A stretch of 64,000 nucleotides of DNA from Actinomycetota bacterium (GTDB lineage Bacteria; Actinomycetota; Acidimicrobiia; Acidimicrobiales; JAMCPL01). Below, in pieces: positions 50,559 to 59,111 of this stretch. The notes beneath the pieces are model-generated. The model saw nothing but the letters and a program-made list of their open reading frames with translations, did no database searches and was not told the origin of the DNA. A program made the position numbers and the translations under genes. The DNA is taken from positions 136,185 through 200,184 of the forward strand of contig JAMCPL010000014.1 of the NCBI GenBank assembly GCA_023379675.1. The letters are read 5' to 3'. How positions within the stretch are numbered: position 1 is the first letter of the stretch; every line of letters begins with the position of its first letter.

Positions 50559-52205
50559 ATGGATGCCATGGATGAGTCGGGCCCGTTCGTAGTAAGAGGC
50601 GGTACACTCATCGACGGCAGTGCTTCTCCCCCACGAAGAGCCGACATCCGCATCGACGGCAACGGCCGCGTAGCCGAGATCGGGGAACGCCTGAAGGCAG
50701 GCGAGCTGGAGAGGGTGATAGATGCCGAGGGGCTCACCATCTCGCCCGGCTTTGTCGACCTGCACTCACATTCGGATCTCTACAGCATGTCGCGAGAGGG
50801 AACCGCCGCACCGGTAGGTGATGCCCCCAAGCTGTTGCAGGGCTGCACCGCTCAGATTTTTGGGCAAGATGGAGTGTCCGCCGCTCCAGTTGAAGACCAC
50901 GGAGTGGATGATCTGGCGCGATCCATGGCCGGGCTGGATGGCAGTATCGAAGCCGAGCAATGGACTTGGCGCAGCTTCGGCGAATATCTCACCGCTGTTC
51001 GCCGCAAATCAGCCACAAGGGTGGCCGGCCTGGTGGGACACTCCACCATACGCAGGATGGTCATGGGCACGGAGATGAGACCCCCTCACCCGCACGAGTT
51101 GGACCGCATGTGCCAGGCGGTGGACAGCGCCATGGCCGAGGGAGCGCTGGGGCTTTCCACCGGTCTCGTATACGTGCCTGCTGCTTACGCCGGTACAGAC
51201 GAGCTGGTCGCACTGGCACGGGTGGTGGCCTCACGCGGCGGGCGCTTTTTTGTACATGTCCGATCAGAGAGCGACCGGGTCGTGGAAGCTACCGAGGAGG
51301 TACTCGAAGTAGCCCGCCGTTCTGGTGTGCACTTGCATTACAGCCACATCAAGACTGCAGGCAGGGCAAACTGGCCGCTCGCCGGCAAACTCATAGAGAT
51401 GGTAAGCGATTACCAGGCAAAAGGGGTGCAGGTCACCGCCGACATCCATCCCTATGTTGCAGGCTCCACCACCGCAACGGTCCTACTCCCCCCCTGGGTA
51501 CTCGATGGTGGAGAGGACGCTGCCAGGATGCGCCTGTCCGATCCGACGACAGCAAAGCGGGTCCGTTCCCAGATGCTCTCGGATACGACCAGCTACGACA
51601 ACTGGTTTGCATTCTCGGACGGATTCGAAGGTCTCAGGATAGCCCAGGCAAGCAGGCCGGGGACACAGGGGAAAAGTTTCGCAGAGTGGATCCGTAGCGA
51701 GGGAGTGAATGACATCAATTCGCAAGAGGCTTTCAATCTCCTTTTTGACCTGCTGATCTCGGAAAACTTCTCCGTTTCCCTGATCTCTTTCAACAATACC
51801 GAAGAGAACATCGCCAGGTTCCTAGCCCAACCTTATACAAGCATAGGCAGCGATGCCCTGGTGAACCCTCACGGGCACCCCCATCCGCGACTCTACGGAA
51901 CGTTTCCACGCGTACTGCGGAGGTTTGTCCGTGAGCTTGGAGTGCTTGATCTACCCAACGCGATACAAGCTATGACCTCGAAGGCAGCCGGCACGGCAGG
52001 ATGGCCAGGAGTAGGCAGCATCGCCGTAGGTGGCAGGGCGGATATGGTGGCTTTCGATCCGGAGCAGGTGTCGGACCAGGCTACGTGGGAAGAGCCAAGA
52101 CTCCCGCCGGTAGGCATAGAGAAGGTCTGGGTCGGCGGCAGGCTCGCCGTCAAGGGAGGCAAGCTGGCGAGCCAAGTGGACGCTGCTGAAACGAGCCAGG
52201 TGTGA
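50559..52205 (+). CDS. D-aminoacylase/N-acyl-D-amino-acid deacylase family amidohydrolase
   Basis: A 548-residue amidohydrolase. Family features are the N-terminal VVRGGTLIDGSASPPRRADI, metal site GFVDLHSHSDL, the Cys of LLQGCTAQIFGQDG, GHSTIRRMVMG, the catalytic-loop HVRSES, HYSHIK and SDALVNPHGHPHPRLYGTFPRVL. D-aminoacylases cleave N-acyl or N-carbamoyl-type bonds on D-amino acids. It stands where the enteric yge locus has the hydantoinase HyuA, so it may open or trim a ureido or amide intermediate of purine breakdown; that is inference. It is transcribed alone, divergent from ygeY and convergent with the second xanthine dehydrogenase operon. Confidence 0.85.
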   Translation: MDAMDESGPFVVRGGTLIDGSASPPRRADIRIDGNGRVAEIGERLKAGELERVIDAEGLTISPGFVDLHSHSDLYSMSREGTAAPVGDAPKLLQGCTAQIFGQDGVSAAPVEDHGVDDLARSMAGLDGSIEAEQWTWRSFGEYLTAVRRKSATRVAGLVGHSTIRRMVMGTEMRPPHPHELDRMCQAVDSAMAEGALGLSTGLVYVPAAYAGTDELVALARVVASRGGRFFVHVRSESDRVVEATEEVLEVARRSGVHLHYSHIKTAGRANWPLAGKLIEMVSDYQAKGVQVTADIHPYVAGSTTATVLLPPWVLDGGEDAARMRLSDPTTAKRVRSQMLSDTTSYDNWFAFSDGFEGLRIAQASRPGTQGKSFAEWIRSEGVNDINSQEAFNLLFDLLISENFSVSLISFNNTEENIARFLAQPYTSIGSDALVNPHGHPHPRLYGTFPRVLRRFVRELGVLDLPNAIQAMTSKAAGTAGWPGVGSIAVGGRADMVAFDPEQVSDQATWEEPRLPPVGIEKVWVGGRLAVKGGKLASQVDAAETSQV

Positions 52206-52253
52206 CAAGGTCACGGGAGCCGGAGTTGGCGCTGGAACAGCGGCAGGACAAAG

Positions 52254-54617
52254 CTATCCGTTGGCTATGTCCTGAGGACGTACGGGAACCCTGGACAAGG
52301 CCAATCCCGTGGCATCCCTGATAGCTGATACCACTGCAGGGGTGGAAGATATAGCAGGCATCTCACCAGCCCCTTTGGCGCCGAAAGGCGCAAGCGGATC
52401 GGGCTCTTCCACCAGGCGAGCCACCACGATGTCCGGAGCGTCCAGCGCTGTGGGTATCAGGTAGTCGGTAAAGGAAGGATTCTGTACTATCCCATCCGCC
52501 ACCAGCAATTCCTCCATGACGGCAAGGCCCACCCCTTGGAGCGTCCCACCTTCGATCTGCCCGAGCAACTGGAGCGGATTGAGTACTTTCCCGACATCCT
52601 GGGCCGTGGACAATTGCACGACCCTGACCAGACCCAACTCGACATCCACGTCCACGACAGCCTTGTGGGCGACAAATGCGAAGGACACATGGGCATTACC
52701 TTGACCCTCGCTGTCCAGGGGATCCGTCGGCCTGTGATGGAATACCACGCTTTCCTCAACGGGCTTGCCCCGCGTGAGATCATCCAGCGAAATCAGAGGG
52801 ATGCCATCACCGGACACCACATGGCCACCGCTTAGTCTCAAGGTCTCCGGGCGCACCTGGAGAGTATCCGCCGCCATGGAAAGGATGCGGTCGGCGACGG
52901 CCTTGCACGCCTCGAGAACCGCACCACCAGACATCCAACTCTGGCGGCTTGCCGAAGTAGAACCCGCCGATCCAATCTCATTGGTGTCTCCGGACAATAT
53001 ACGCACCTTCGTGACACCGAGCGTCTCGGTTGCAACCTGCCGGGCCAGAGTTACAAATCCCTGACCCACCTCCGCAGCGGCGCAGGTAATAGTGGCCATA
53101 TCTCCATCCAAGCGGCAGCGGGCAGTGGAAAAGTCGTCAAACCCTTCGGAGTAGAGGAGGTTCTTGAAGCCAACGGCAAATCCCGTACCCCGGACCACTT
53201 TATCGTACTCGGCACAACGCCCTGCCCCGCCCGGCAATTCAAGCAGATCTCCGGATGCCGGTTCGGGAAGCGGAGCCTCGGCAGCGGCTCGAATTACCTC
53301 CGCCACAGGCGCAGTCCCACCGACAACCTGCCCGGTTATCAATCTGTCCGTTGGGCATATGGCGTTCTTCAACCTCAACTCGATCGGATCCATCTGCAGC
53401 GCGTCGGCCAACCTGTCCATCTGTGACTCGTATGCAAAACAGACCTGAACCGCACCGAAGCCACGCATGGCTCCGCACGGTGGATTGTTGGTACGCACGG
53501 CAAATCCATCAACCGCCGCGGACGGAACCCTGTAAGGTCCCGCAGCGAAGCAAGTCGCGTTGGCAATGACTGCCGCGGAAGAGGACATATAAGCCCCCCC
53601 ATCCAGAACGATCCTCGCCTCCACCTTTACCAGCGTGCCGTCCCTGCGGGCATGATGGCGGTACCACATACGAGCCGGGTGACGATGAACGTGACCGAGA
53701 AAGGACTCTGCCCGTGAAAACACCATCTTCACCGGACGACGGGTCCGCAGGGCCAGAAGGCAGAGCTGGACCTGAATGGTGATATCCTCTCGTGCGCCAA
53801 ACGCGCCCCCCACGCCCGCAAGATGCAGGCGGACCAGCTCGGGAGGCAGGCCAAGGCAGGCCGCCACCTGGTCTCTGTCCACATGCAACCATTGCGTCGA
53901 TATATAGAGATCCACACTCCCATCGGACGAAGGTATGGCAAGTCCAGATTCCGGCCCCATGAACGCCTGGTCCTGCATACCCACCTCATAGGTACCTTCC
54001 ACCACTACGTCGCCTTCAGCTTCAATGTCCCCATGGCGCAGAGCGATGTGACGGAACACGTTGCCTTCCTCGTGGATGGCGGGAGCCGACAGGGCTTCAT
54101 CGGGATCCACCAGTGGAGGCCCGGGTTCGAAATCCACCACTATGGCATCCGCCGCCTGCCTTGCAAGCTCAGGGTGGGTGGCGGCCACTGCGGCAATCGG
54201 CTCACCAGAATAGCGCACCATATCATGCGCAAAGACTGGTTGATCCTTTGCCTCCAGGCCGAAGACCTGGTCGCCTGGAAGATCTGCCCAGGTAAGTACC
54301 GCCATCACGCCCGACATCTGCTGTGCTCTTGCAGTGTCGATGGACAGTATCCGGGCGGAGGGATACGGGGATCGCAACACTTTTCCCCATAGCATACCCT
54401 CAGCCCACAGGTCCGACGAGAATGCGAAGTCGCCCCTTGCCTTGTCAACGGCATCTGGGCGAATCACGCTGGAACCTATCAGGCCGCTCGTAGCGAACGG
54501 GCCACTAAAGCCGGCCGGTCCGCTGGATTCCTGCCACCCGCCCTCTCGGGTCGTACCCGGTGCAAGCGGCACGGATGGCATAGGTGGCATAGGTGGCACG
54601 GATGGCATAGGTGGCAT
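52254..54617 (-). CDS. Xanthine dehydrogenase-type molybdopterin-binding subunit
   Basis: A 787-residue large subunit of a three-part molybdenum hydroxylase. It has SVIRPDAVDKARGDFAFSSD, YSGEPIAAVAA, GGAFGARED, RTNNPPCGAMRGFGAVQVCFAYE, GFKNLLYSEGFDD and the catalytic Glu in FGAKGAGEMPAI. It catalyses hydroxylation of a purine or other N-heterocycle. The 2Fe-2S and FAD subunit genes lie directly upstream in the same operon (order FAD, Fe-S, Mo). The N-terminus begins with two copies of a nine-residue Met/Pro-rich unit (MPPMPSVPP and MPPMPSVPL) that includes the start codon; the conserved region begins only near residue 50, so a later start is possible. Confidence 0.9.
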   Translation of the reverse strand: MPPMPSVPPMPPMPSVPLAPGTTREGGWQESSGPAGFSGPFATSGLIGSSVIRPDAVDKARGDFAFSSDLWAEGMLWGKVLRSPYPSARILSIDTARAQQMSGVMAVLTWADLPGDQVFGLEAKDQPVFAHDMVRYSGEPIAAVAATHPELARQAADAIVVDFEPGPPLVDPDEALSAPAIHEEGNVFRHIALRHGDIEAEGDVVVEGTYEVGMQDQAFMGPESGLAIPSSDGSVDLYISTQWLHVDRDQVAACLGLPPELVRLHLAGVGGAFGAREDITIQVQLCLLALRTRRPVKMVFSRAESFLGHVHRHPARMWYRHHARRDGTLVKVEARIVLDGGAYMSSSAAVIANATCFAAGPYRVPSAAVDGFAVRTNNPPCGAMRGFGAVQVCFAYESQMDRLADALQMDPIELRLKNAICPTDRLITGQVVGGTAPVAEVIRAAAEAPLPEPASGDLLELPGGAGRCAEYDKVVRGTGFAVGFKNLLYSEGFDDFSTARCRLDGDMATITCAAAEVGQGFVTLARQVATETLGVTKVRILSGDTNEIGSAGSTSASRQSWMSGGAVLEACKAVADRILSMAADTLQVRPETLRLSGGHVVSGDGIPLISLDDLTRGKPVEESVVFHHRPTDPLDSEGQGNAHVSFAFVAHKAVVDVDVELGLVRVVQLSTAQDVGKVLNPLQLLGQIEGGTLQGVGLAVMEELLVADGIVQNPSFTDYLIPTALDAPDIVVARLVEEPDPLAPFGAKGAGEMPAISSTPAVVSAIRDATGLALSRVPVRPQDIANG

Positions 54618-54620
54618 AGG
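54568..54620. repeat. 27-bp tandem repeat, 2 copies, spanning the start codon of the Mo subunit
   Basis: Copies at 54568-54594 and 54595-54620 (26 of 27 bases present), each built from shorter ggcataggt/ggcacggat pieces. The array reaches the Fe-S subunit stop at 54621, so the start codon and its context are themselves repeated. Confidence 0.85.
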
Positions 54621-55328
54621 CTAGGCTGTTCCAGCAAGTAGTTCCTCGGCCCGGCGAACAGCGGCAAAGATGCGACCGTACCCGGTGCAGCGGCACAGGT
54701 TACCCGATATGGCCTCCCGAACCTGCAACGACGAAGGATGGGGGTTGTGGTTCAGCAGGTCGGCAATCGCCACCACCAGCCCAGGAGTGCAGAACCCGCA
54801 CTGTATCGCCCCAGTCATGACGAATGCCTGTTGCACGGGGTGCATCCTGGACAGCACTCCCTCAAAAGACATACCATCGGTAACACTAATATCCTGCAAT
54901 TGCGGCATCGGTATGGATGATGCAATCATTGCCGGCCCTGAAAGCTCCTGCACCCCCTCCTCCTGCTGAGTCAGCTCTTCCTCCTGCACCTCCTGATGCT
55001 TCCCACTCGAATCCGCAGGATCGGCAAGCGTACGGCCCAATCCCTCAACAGTCGTTATCTCGCGCCCAGATGCATCTGCTGCCGGCACCAGACATGCACA
55101 GACAAGCACGCCATCGACAAGCACGGAACACGAGCCACATTCCCCCTGTTCGCAGGCATTCTTCGAACCGGGGAGACCCAAACGTTCACGCAACACATAG
55201 AGCAGGTTCTCACCTATCCAGATATCCGGAAGAACGTAGTTCCTTCCGTTGATCCTTAGATCCACCCTCACCGTGCTCTCCGGTAAGACCGCCCTGTCCT
55301 TATTGGCACTTGTATCCATAACGCTCAT
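54621..55328 (-). CDS. Xanthine dehydrogenase-type 2Fe-2S subunit with hinge insertion
   Basis: A 235-residue electron-transfer subunit. The first cluster is ligated by cysteines in NACEQGECGSC...CAC (about 59-79) and the second by QCGFCTPG and LCRCTGYGRI. The ATG at 55328 overlaps the FAD subunit stop (ATGA). Usual members have about 155-165 residues. Here residues about 99-160 form an extra Gln/Glu/Ser-rich segment (HQEVQEEELTQQEEG...) between the two cluster domains, where other proteins have a short linker. All eight cysteines are kept, so electron transfer is probably preserved. Confidence 0.9.
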   Translation of the reverse strand: MSVMDTSANKDRAVLPESTVRVDLRINGRNYVLPDIWIGENLLYVLRERLGLPGSKNACEQGECGSCSVLVDGVLVCACLVPAADASGREITTVEGLGRTLADPADSSGKHQEVQEEELTQQEEGVQELSGPAMIASSIPMPQLQDISVTDGMSFEGVLSRMHPVQQAFVMTGAIQCGFCTPGLVVAIADLLNHNPHPSSLQVREAISGNLCRCTGYGRIFAAVRRAEELLAGTA

Positions 55329-56221
55329 GCTCCATCCACGATACCCGGGGAAACTTGCCGCCGTTGACGGCATATACGCTCGTATGCTCGCTTGCCGCAC
55401 ACGCTAAGAGCATGGCTGCGATATGCCGCACTGGAGCGATGGTCATCTATCGGGCTGGCCGCACGAGCAACGAGCCGACCGAATTCCTGCCCATAGCCAT
55501 CTCTGTCGGGGATGCGGCGCTCCTCCCAGTCGATGATGCCGGCCAGCCATGCCTCTGCTTCACTGGCCCTAATCGGTGTAGGCCCGACAGATCCGAGACC
55601 GCAGCCCACCCGGCCCAATCTCCAGTCGACGACAAGCGCCAGGCCAGCTACAGAGATAACCATGGCGTTCCTCGTACCCACCTTTAGAAACTCCTGAGAA
55701 GTATCGCTGAGGGGTATCCGTACCGATACAATGATTTCTCCAGGCTGGAGAGCGTGCTTCTTGGGTCCTATTACATACTCGTCTACTCGCAGGCTGCGAC
55801 TTGAATGCTTCGAGCGTATGTTGACCAGCGCATCCAGCGCCAGCAGGATCGGCAGGCTGTCGCCTGCGGGTGATGCGGTCCCTAAGTTGCCGCCTATCGT
55901 GCCGGCATTGCGTATCTGCGGTGATCCCACCGTTCGCGCCGCTTGGGCCAGACCGGGTACCAGACCGGCCAGTTGCTCCTTCATGAGCCTGCTGTATGTG
56001 ACCCCAGCTCCTATCACCAGATGATCTTCCACCACCTGCCAGGTGCGCATTCCGGCCACGCGTGAAAGCGCAACAATTGACTGTGGCTTCCTGTGGCCGT
56101 AATTGACTTCCACCATGAAATCAGTACCACCTGCCAGAACCTGCGTCGCAGGATCCTCATCAAGCACATCGAGTACGCCCTCCAGCGAAACAGGGCGCGC
56201 AATGCCACTTATCGTTGCCAT
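55325..56221 (-). CDS. Xanthine dehydrogenase-type FAD-binding subunit (CoxM family)
   Basis: A 298-residue FAD subunit that passes electrons from the Fe-S protein to an acceptor. FAD-binding motifs are VLAGGTDFMVEVNYG and NAGTIGGNLGTASPAGDS; RIPLSDTSQEFLKVGTR and a CoxM C-domain (GSVGPTPIRASEAEAWL) follow. The ATG at 56221 starts the conserved domain, and TAGTCT lies 7 bases upstream, compatible with a leaderless message; an ATG at 56248 is also in frame. First gene of the FAD, Fe-S, Mo operon. The final 35 residues are basic and unlike relatives. Confidence 0.88.
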   Translation of the reverse strand: MATISGIARPVSLEGVLDVLDEDPATQVLAGGTDFMVEVNYGHRKPQSIVALSRVAGMRTWQVVEDHLVIGAGVTYSRLMKEQLAGLVPGLAQAARTVGSPQIRNAGTIGGNLGTASPAGDSLPILLALDALVNIRSKHSSRSLRVDEYVIGPKKHALQPGEIIVSVRIPLSDTSQEFLKVGTRNAMVISVAGLALVVDWRLGRVGCGLGSVGPTPIRASEAEAWLAGIIDWEERRIPDRDGYGQEFGRLVARAASPIDDHRSSAAYRSHALSVCGKRAYERICRQRRQVSPGIVDGA

Positions 56222-56297
56222 AGAACATAGACTAATCGACATCCCCACCTGGCTGTACGCAGCTGCCCGGCGCCTGGTTCTGCGGCACTACCCGATA

Positions 56298-57413
56298 TTA
56301 CATATCCAGCGCTTCCAGCACAGCATCCCTGGTTGCATCTACAGGCTTGGGTACCTCAATCTGGCTTATCGCCAAGTCGGGATCCTTCAATCCATGGCCA
56401 GTAAGAACGCATACCACCAGGGAGCCCTCCGGTATCTGAGACTTGAGAAGGCCGGCAACAGATGCCGCCGAAGCCGCCTCGCAGAATACGGATTCCTCTG
56501 TGGCCAGCAGCCTGTATGCGCTCAGTATCTCTGCATCGCTTACTGTCGTGATCTTCCCGCGCGACTCCTCCACGGCCTGCAACGCCCCTTCCCACGATGC
56601 AGGATTGCCTATCCGTATCGCAGTTGCAATAGTCTCCGGCCGTTCCACGGGATGTCCCAGCACGATCGGAGCGGCACCCTCAGCCTGGAAACCGAGCATC
56701 GCTGGTATCCTGGCAACCTTGCCCGCATCACGGTACTCCTTGTAACCCTTCCAGTAAGCGGTAATGTTGCCAGCGTTACCGACCGGCAACAGATGGTAAT
56801 CAGGCGCCTGCCCCAGCACGTCGCATATCTCGAACGCCGCCGTCTTCTGTCCCTCTATCCTATAGGGATTTATGGAGTTGACGATGGTGATCGGGTAGTG
56901 CTCACCAAGATCCCGCACGATGTCCAACGCCTCATCGAAATTGCCCCTAACCTGCAGAACTCTTGCACCATGCACCAATGCTTGAGCAAGTTTGCCCAAC
57001 GCAATATGCCCTTCCGGTATGAGAACAGCACAGGTGATCCCTGCACGAGCGGAATATGCCGCTGCCGAAGCTGACGTATTCCCAGTTGAAGCGCATATGA
57101 CAGCCTGGCTCGAACTCTCTACGGCCTTGGACATGGCCATAGTCATCCCCCTGTCCTTGAAGGAACCAGTGGGATTCATCCCTTCCAGCTTGAGGTATAC
57201 CTGGGATCCCACGATTCTCGACAGGCGTGGGGCGTGGAGAAGAGGCGTGCCACCTTCCAGAAGGGTAACCACAGGTGATCCACTCGATACAGGCAGGTAC
57301 GTCCGGTAGGTCTCTATGACTCCGGGCCATCTGAGATTAGCCGCGCGTACACCCGTAGCATCCTGGATAGCTTCGGATATTGCGGGCGCTTCAGCCCCGG
57401 AGCCATTCAACAT
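56298..57413 (-). CDS. thrC: Threonine synthase
   Basis: A 371-residue PLP enzyme converting O-phosphohomoserine to threonine. [16 protein letters not shown] precedes the PLP lysine K86 in [29 protein letters not shown] and the phosphate-binding loop [16 protein letters not shown] follow. It sits downstream of hom on the same strand, with the order lysA-(methyltransferase)-hom-thrC. The 141-base gap before it contains a short 10-base repeat. TACTGT lies 9 bases before the ATG, so it may have its own promoter. Confidence 0.94.
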   Translation of the reverse strand: MLNGSGAEAPAISEAIQDATGVRAANLRWPGVIETYRTYLPVSSGSPVVTLLEGGTPLLHAPRLSRIVGSQVYLKLEGMNPTGSFKDRGMTMAMSKAVESSSQAVICASTGNTSASAAAYSARAGITCAVLIPEGHIALGKLAQALVHGARVLQVRGNFDEALDIVRDLGEHYPITIVNSINPYRIEGQKTAAFEICDVLGQAPDYHLLPVGNAGNITAYWKGYKEYRDAGKVARIPAMLGFQAEGAAPIVLGHPVERPETIATAIRIGNPASWEGALQAVEESRGKITTVSDAEILSAYRLLATEESVFCEAASAASVAGLLKSQIPEGSLVVCVLTGHGLKDPDLAISQIEVPKPVDATRDAVLEALDM

Positions 57414-57444
57414 GTATCGATCACAGTATCCACCACATCCACAG

Positions 57445-57475
57445 CCTAGCCTGTCCTAGCTTGTCCTGTCCTAGG
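57445..57475. repeat. 10-bp intergenic repeat upstream of thrC
   Basis: cctagcctgt (57445-57454), cctagcttgt (57455-57464) and a further cctgtcctagg. It lies in the hom-thrC spacer, and the 10-base period would break a reading frame. Confidence 0.75.
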
Positions 57476-57554
57476 AGTATCACGCTCCAGCCCGATCAGC
57501 TGACGATGTGGCCATCGTGGCCTGCCTTTCCTCCGCGTAACATCCACCGGAGCG

Positions 57555-59111
57555 TTACGCGCCGAAGACACGAAGGATCCCGCCAATGTCTTCAACAGCA
57601 TCGAGTTGCCGGAGTTCCGTAAGCGTCCTTTGAACATTGCCCTCCAGTGCCTCATGAGTTACAAAGACCAACCTGGCCTCGTCTCCCATGCCGACCTGCT
57701 CCATTGAACGTATCGAGATGTCGTTGTCTCCAAATACCCGCGCAACCGAAGCCAGCACGCCTGGACGATCTGTTACATCCATATTCAAGTACCAAGCGCA
57801 ACGCAAGCGATCCGGCGGGCTGATCCGTGCTCTAGGAGCGGCTTTGCGTACAGGAATAGACGACCCGTATGGCCTGTGACCAGCAAGCCGCCTGGTGGCC
57901 GCGTCCACCAGGTCGCCGAGAACGGCGGAGGCAGTGGGCACACCACCGGCACCCTGGCCATAGAGCATGATCTGACCGCAACTCATCCCCTCCACATACA
58001 CCGCGTTGTACGATCCCCTAACCGAAGCCAGAGGATGAGACACCGGCACCATTGCAGGATACACCCGAACAGATATCTCCGGTATGTTGGCAAATTGGTT
58101 CCCCAATTGGTTTCCCAAGACCTGCCCGCGTGCTGCCCCACCGGCGCTCGCCACCGCCGCACCGGTATCCATAATTGCATTGCCCGCTACCGTGACGTCC
58201 CAGGTATTCCCGCCAGCAATCACATCGGCATTCGCAACCGACGGAGCGGCAACGGACCTCGCTGGTCGTGTAGCAATGGGTGCAGCAATGGGTGCAGCGC
58301 CTGACCCGGCAACAGATTCCGCAATGGCAAGCAACTTGATCACGTAACCCATTTGCCTGGCATACTCCACATCGACAGCACGTACACCGGTGATACCTTC
58401 TCTCGATATATCGTCCAAGCGGACATCACAACCGTAAGCGATACTGGAGAGAATGGCTACCTTGGCCGCGGCATCATGGCCATCCACATCAGCGGCCGGA
58501 TCACTCTCCGCCAGGCCCAGGCTCTGAGCCCTTGAAAGCGCCTCCTCGTAACCGATACCATCTTCTGACATCGATGTGAGCACGTAGTTGGTGGTACCGT
58601 TCATGATCCCAGCCACCCTGTATACCTGTTCCACGGCAAGAGACTCACTCAGAAGTCGCACTATGGGGATTGCACCTGCTACGGCAGCCTCGTACAGCAG
58701 ATCTACGCCCGCAGATGCCGCAGCAGCCACAAGATCGGCGCCGCGAGTGGCCAGCAATTCCTTGTTGGCGCTGACCACGGATTTCCCAGACGCTATAGCC
58801 CTATCGATCACCTGCCCGGCAGGGGAAATCCCTCCTATCAGTTCGACAACTACATCCACAGAGCTGTCATCCACCAATGCAAACGGATCATCCGTGAAAA
58901 GCTCCCTGGAAAGAGCGTCCGGCAATAGTGGCCTCTCTTTGGCCGTATCTCTCACCGCCACCCCGGCTATCTCCAGATCGATCCCGGAACGTTTCCTGAT
59001 CTCATCACGTCCGTTCACGAGAAGCGAGATCAGGGCTGAGCCCACATTGCCACAACCCAGAACGGCGCAACGCACCAATGCCTGCCCCTGGCGATCATGG
59101 CTACCCGTCAC
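57555..59111 (-). CDS. hom: Homoserine dehydrogenase with an 80-residue insertion
   Basis: Reduces aspartate semialdehyde to homoserine. The NAD(P) loop is VLGCGNVGSA (17-26), then SANKELLA, the catalytic core YEAAVAGAIPI and GIMNGTTNYVL, and DVDGHDAAAKVAIL. A regulatory ACT domain closes the protein (YLNMDVTDRPGVLASVARVFG), implying threonine feedback control. Between LLAIAE (about 265) and ISVRVYPAMVP (about 347), where relatives run nearly straight through, lies an Ala/Gly-rich stretch with short repeats (AAPIAAPIA, GNQLGNQF). The GTG start at 59111 is chosen by context; a start a few codons later is possible. Confidence 0.92.
   Translation of the reverse strand: MTGSHDRQGQALVRCAVLGCGNVGSALISLLVNGRDEIRKRSGIDLEIAGVAVRDTAKERPLLPDALSRELFTDDPFALVDDSSVDVVVELIGGISPAGQVIDRAIASGKSVVSANKELLATRGADLVAAAASAGVDLLYEAAVAGAIPIVRLLSESLAVEQVYRVAGIMNGTTNYVLTSMSEDGIGYEEALSRAQSLGLAESDPAADVDGHDAAAKVAILSSIAYGCDVRLDDISREGITGVRAVDVEYARQMGYVIKLLAIAESVAGSGAAPIAAPIATRPARSVAAPSVANADVIAGGNTWDVTVAGNAIMDTGAAVASAGGAARGQVLGNQLGNQFANIPEISVRVYPAMVPVSHPLASVRGSYNAVYVEGMSCGQIMLYGQGAGGVPTASAVLGDLVDAATRRLAGHRPYGSSIPVRKAAPRARISPPDRLRCAWYLNMDVTDRPGVLASVARVFGDNDISIRSMEQVGMGDEARLVFVTHEALEGNVQRTLTELRQLDAVEDIGGILRVFGA
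58093..58116. repeat. 12-bp repeat in the hom insertion (GNQL/GNQF)
   Basis: aattggttcccc (58093-58104) and aattggtttccc (58105-58116) encode the GNQ-L-GNQ-F pair inside the low-complexity insertion. Confidence 0.8.
58273..58296. repeat. 12-bp repeat in the hom insertion (APIA)
   Basis: gcaatgggtgca at 58273-58284 and 58285-58296, identical copies encoding APIA-type repeats at the other end of the same insertion. Confidence 0.85.

Noticed and set aside
50350-50592. Small protein made of QASAGT repeats
   Set aside because: The frame is open only because the 18-bp repeat lacks stops; there is no ribosome site or conserved sequence, and it runs into the D-aminoacylase-family gene.
42663-56221. 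Selenium-dependent molybdenum hydroxylase system
   Set aside because: YgeX, YgeY, SsnA and XdhD families are used as markers for that system, but the maturation gene here is ordinary XdhC, and no yqeB, yqeC or selD is visible in the window.
52254-56221. Carbon monoxide dehydrogenase (CoxMSL) instead of xanthine dehydrogenase
   Set aside because: The trio has the same subunit plan, but I do not see the AYxCSFR active-site motif of form I CO dehydrogenase in the large subunit, and the purine context favours a xanthine-type enzyme.
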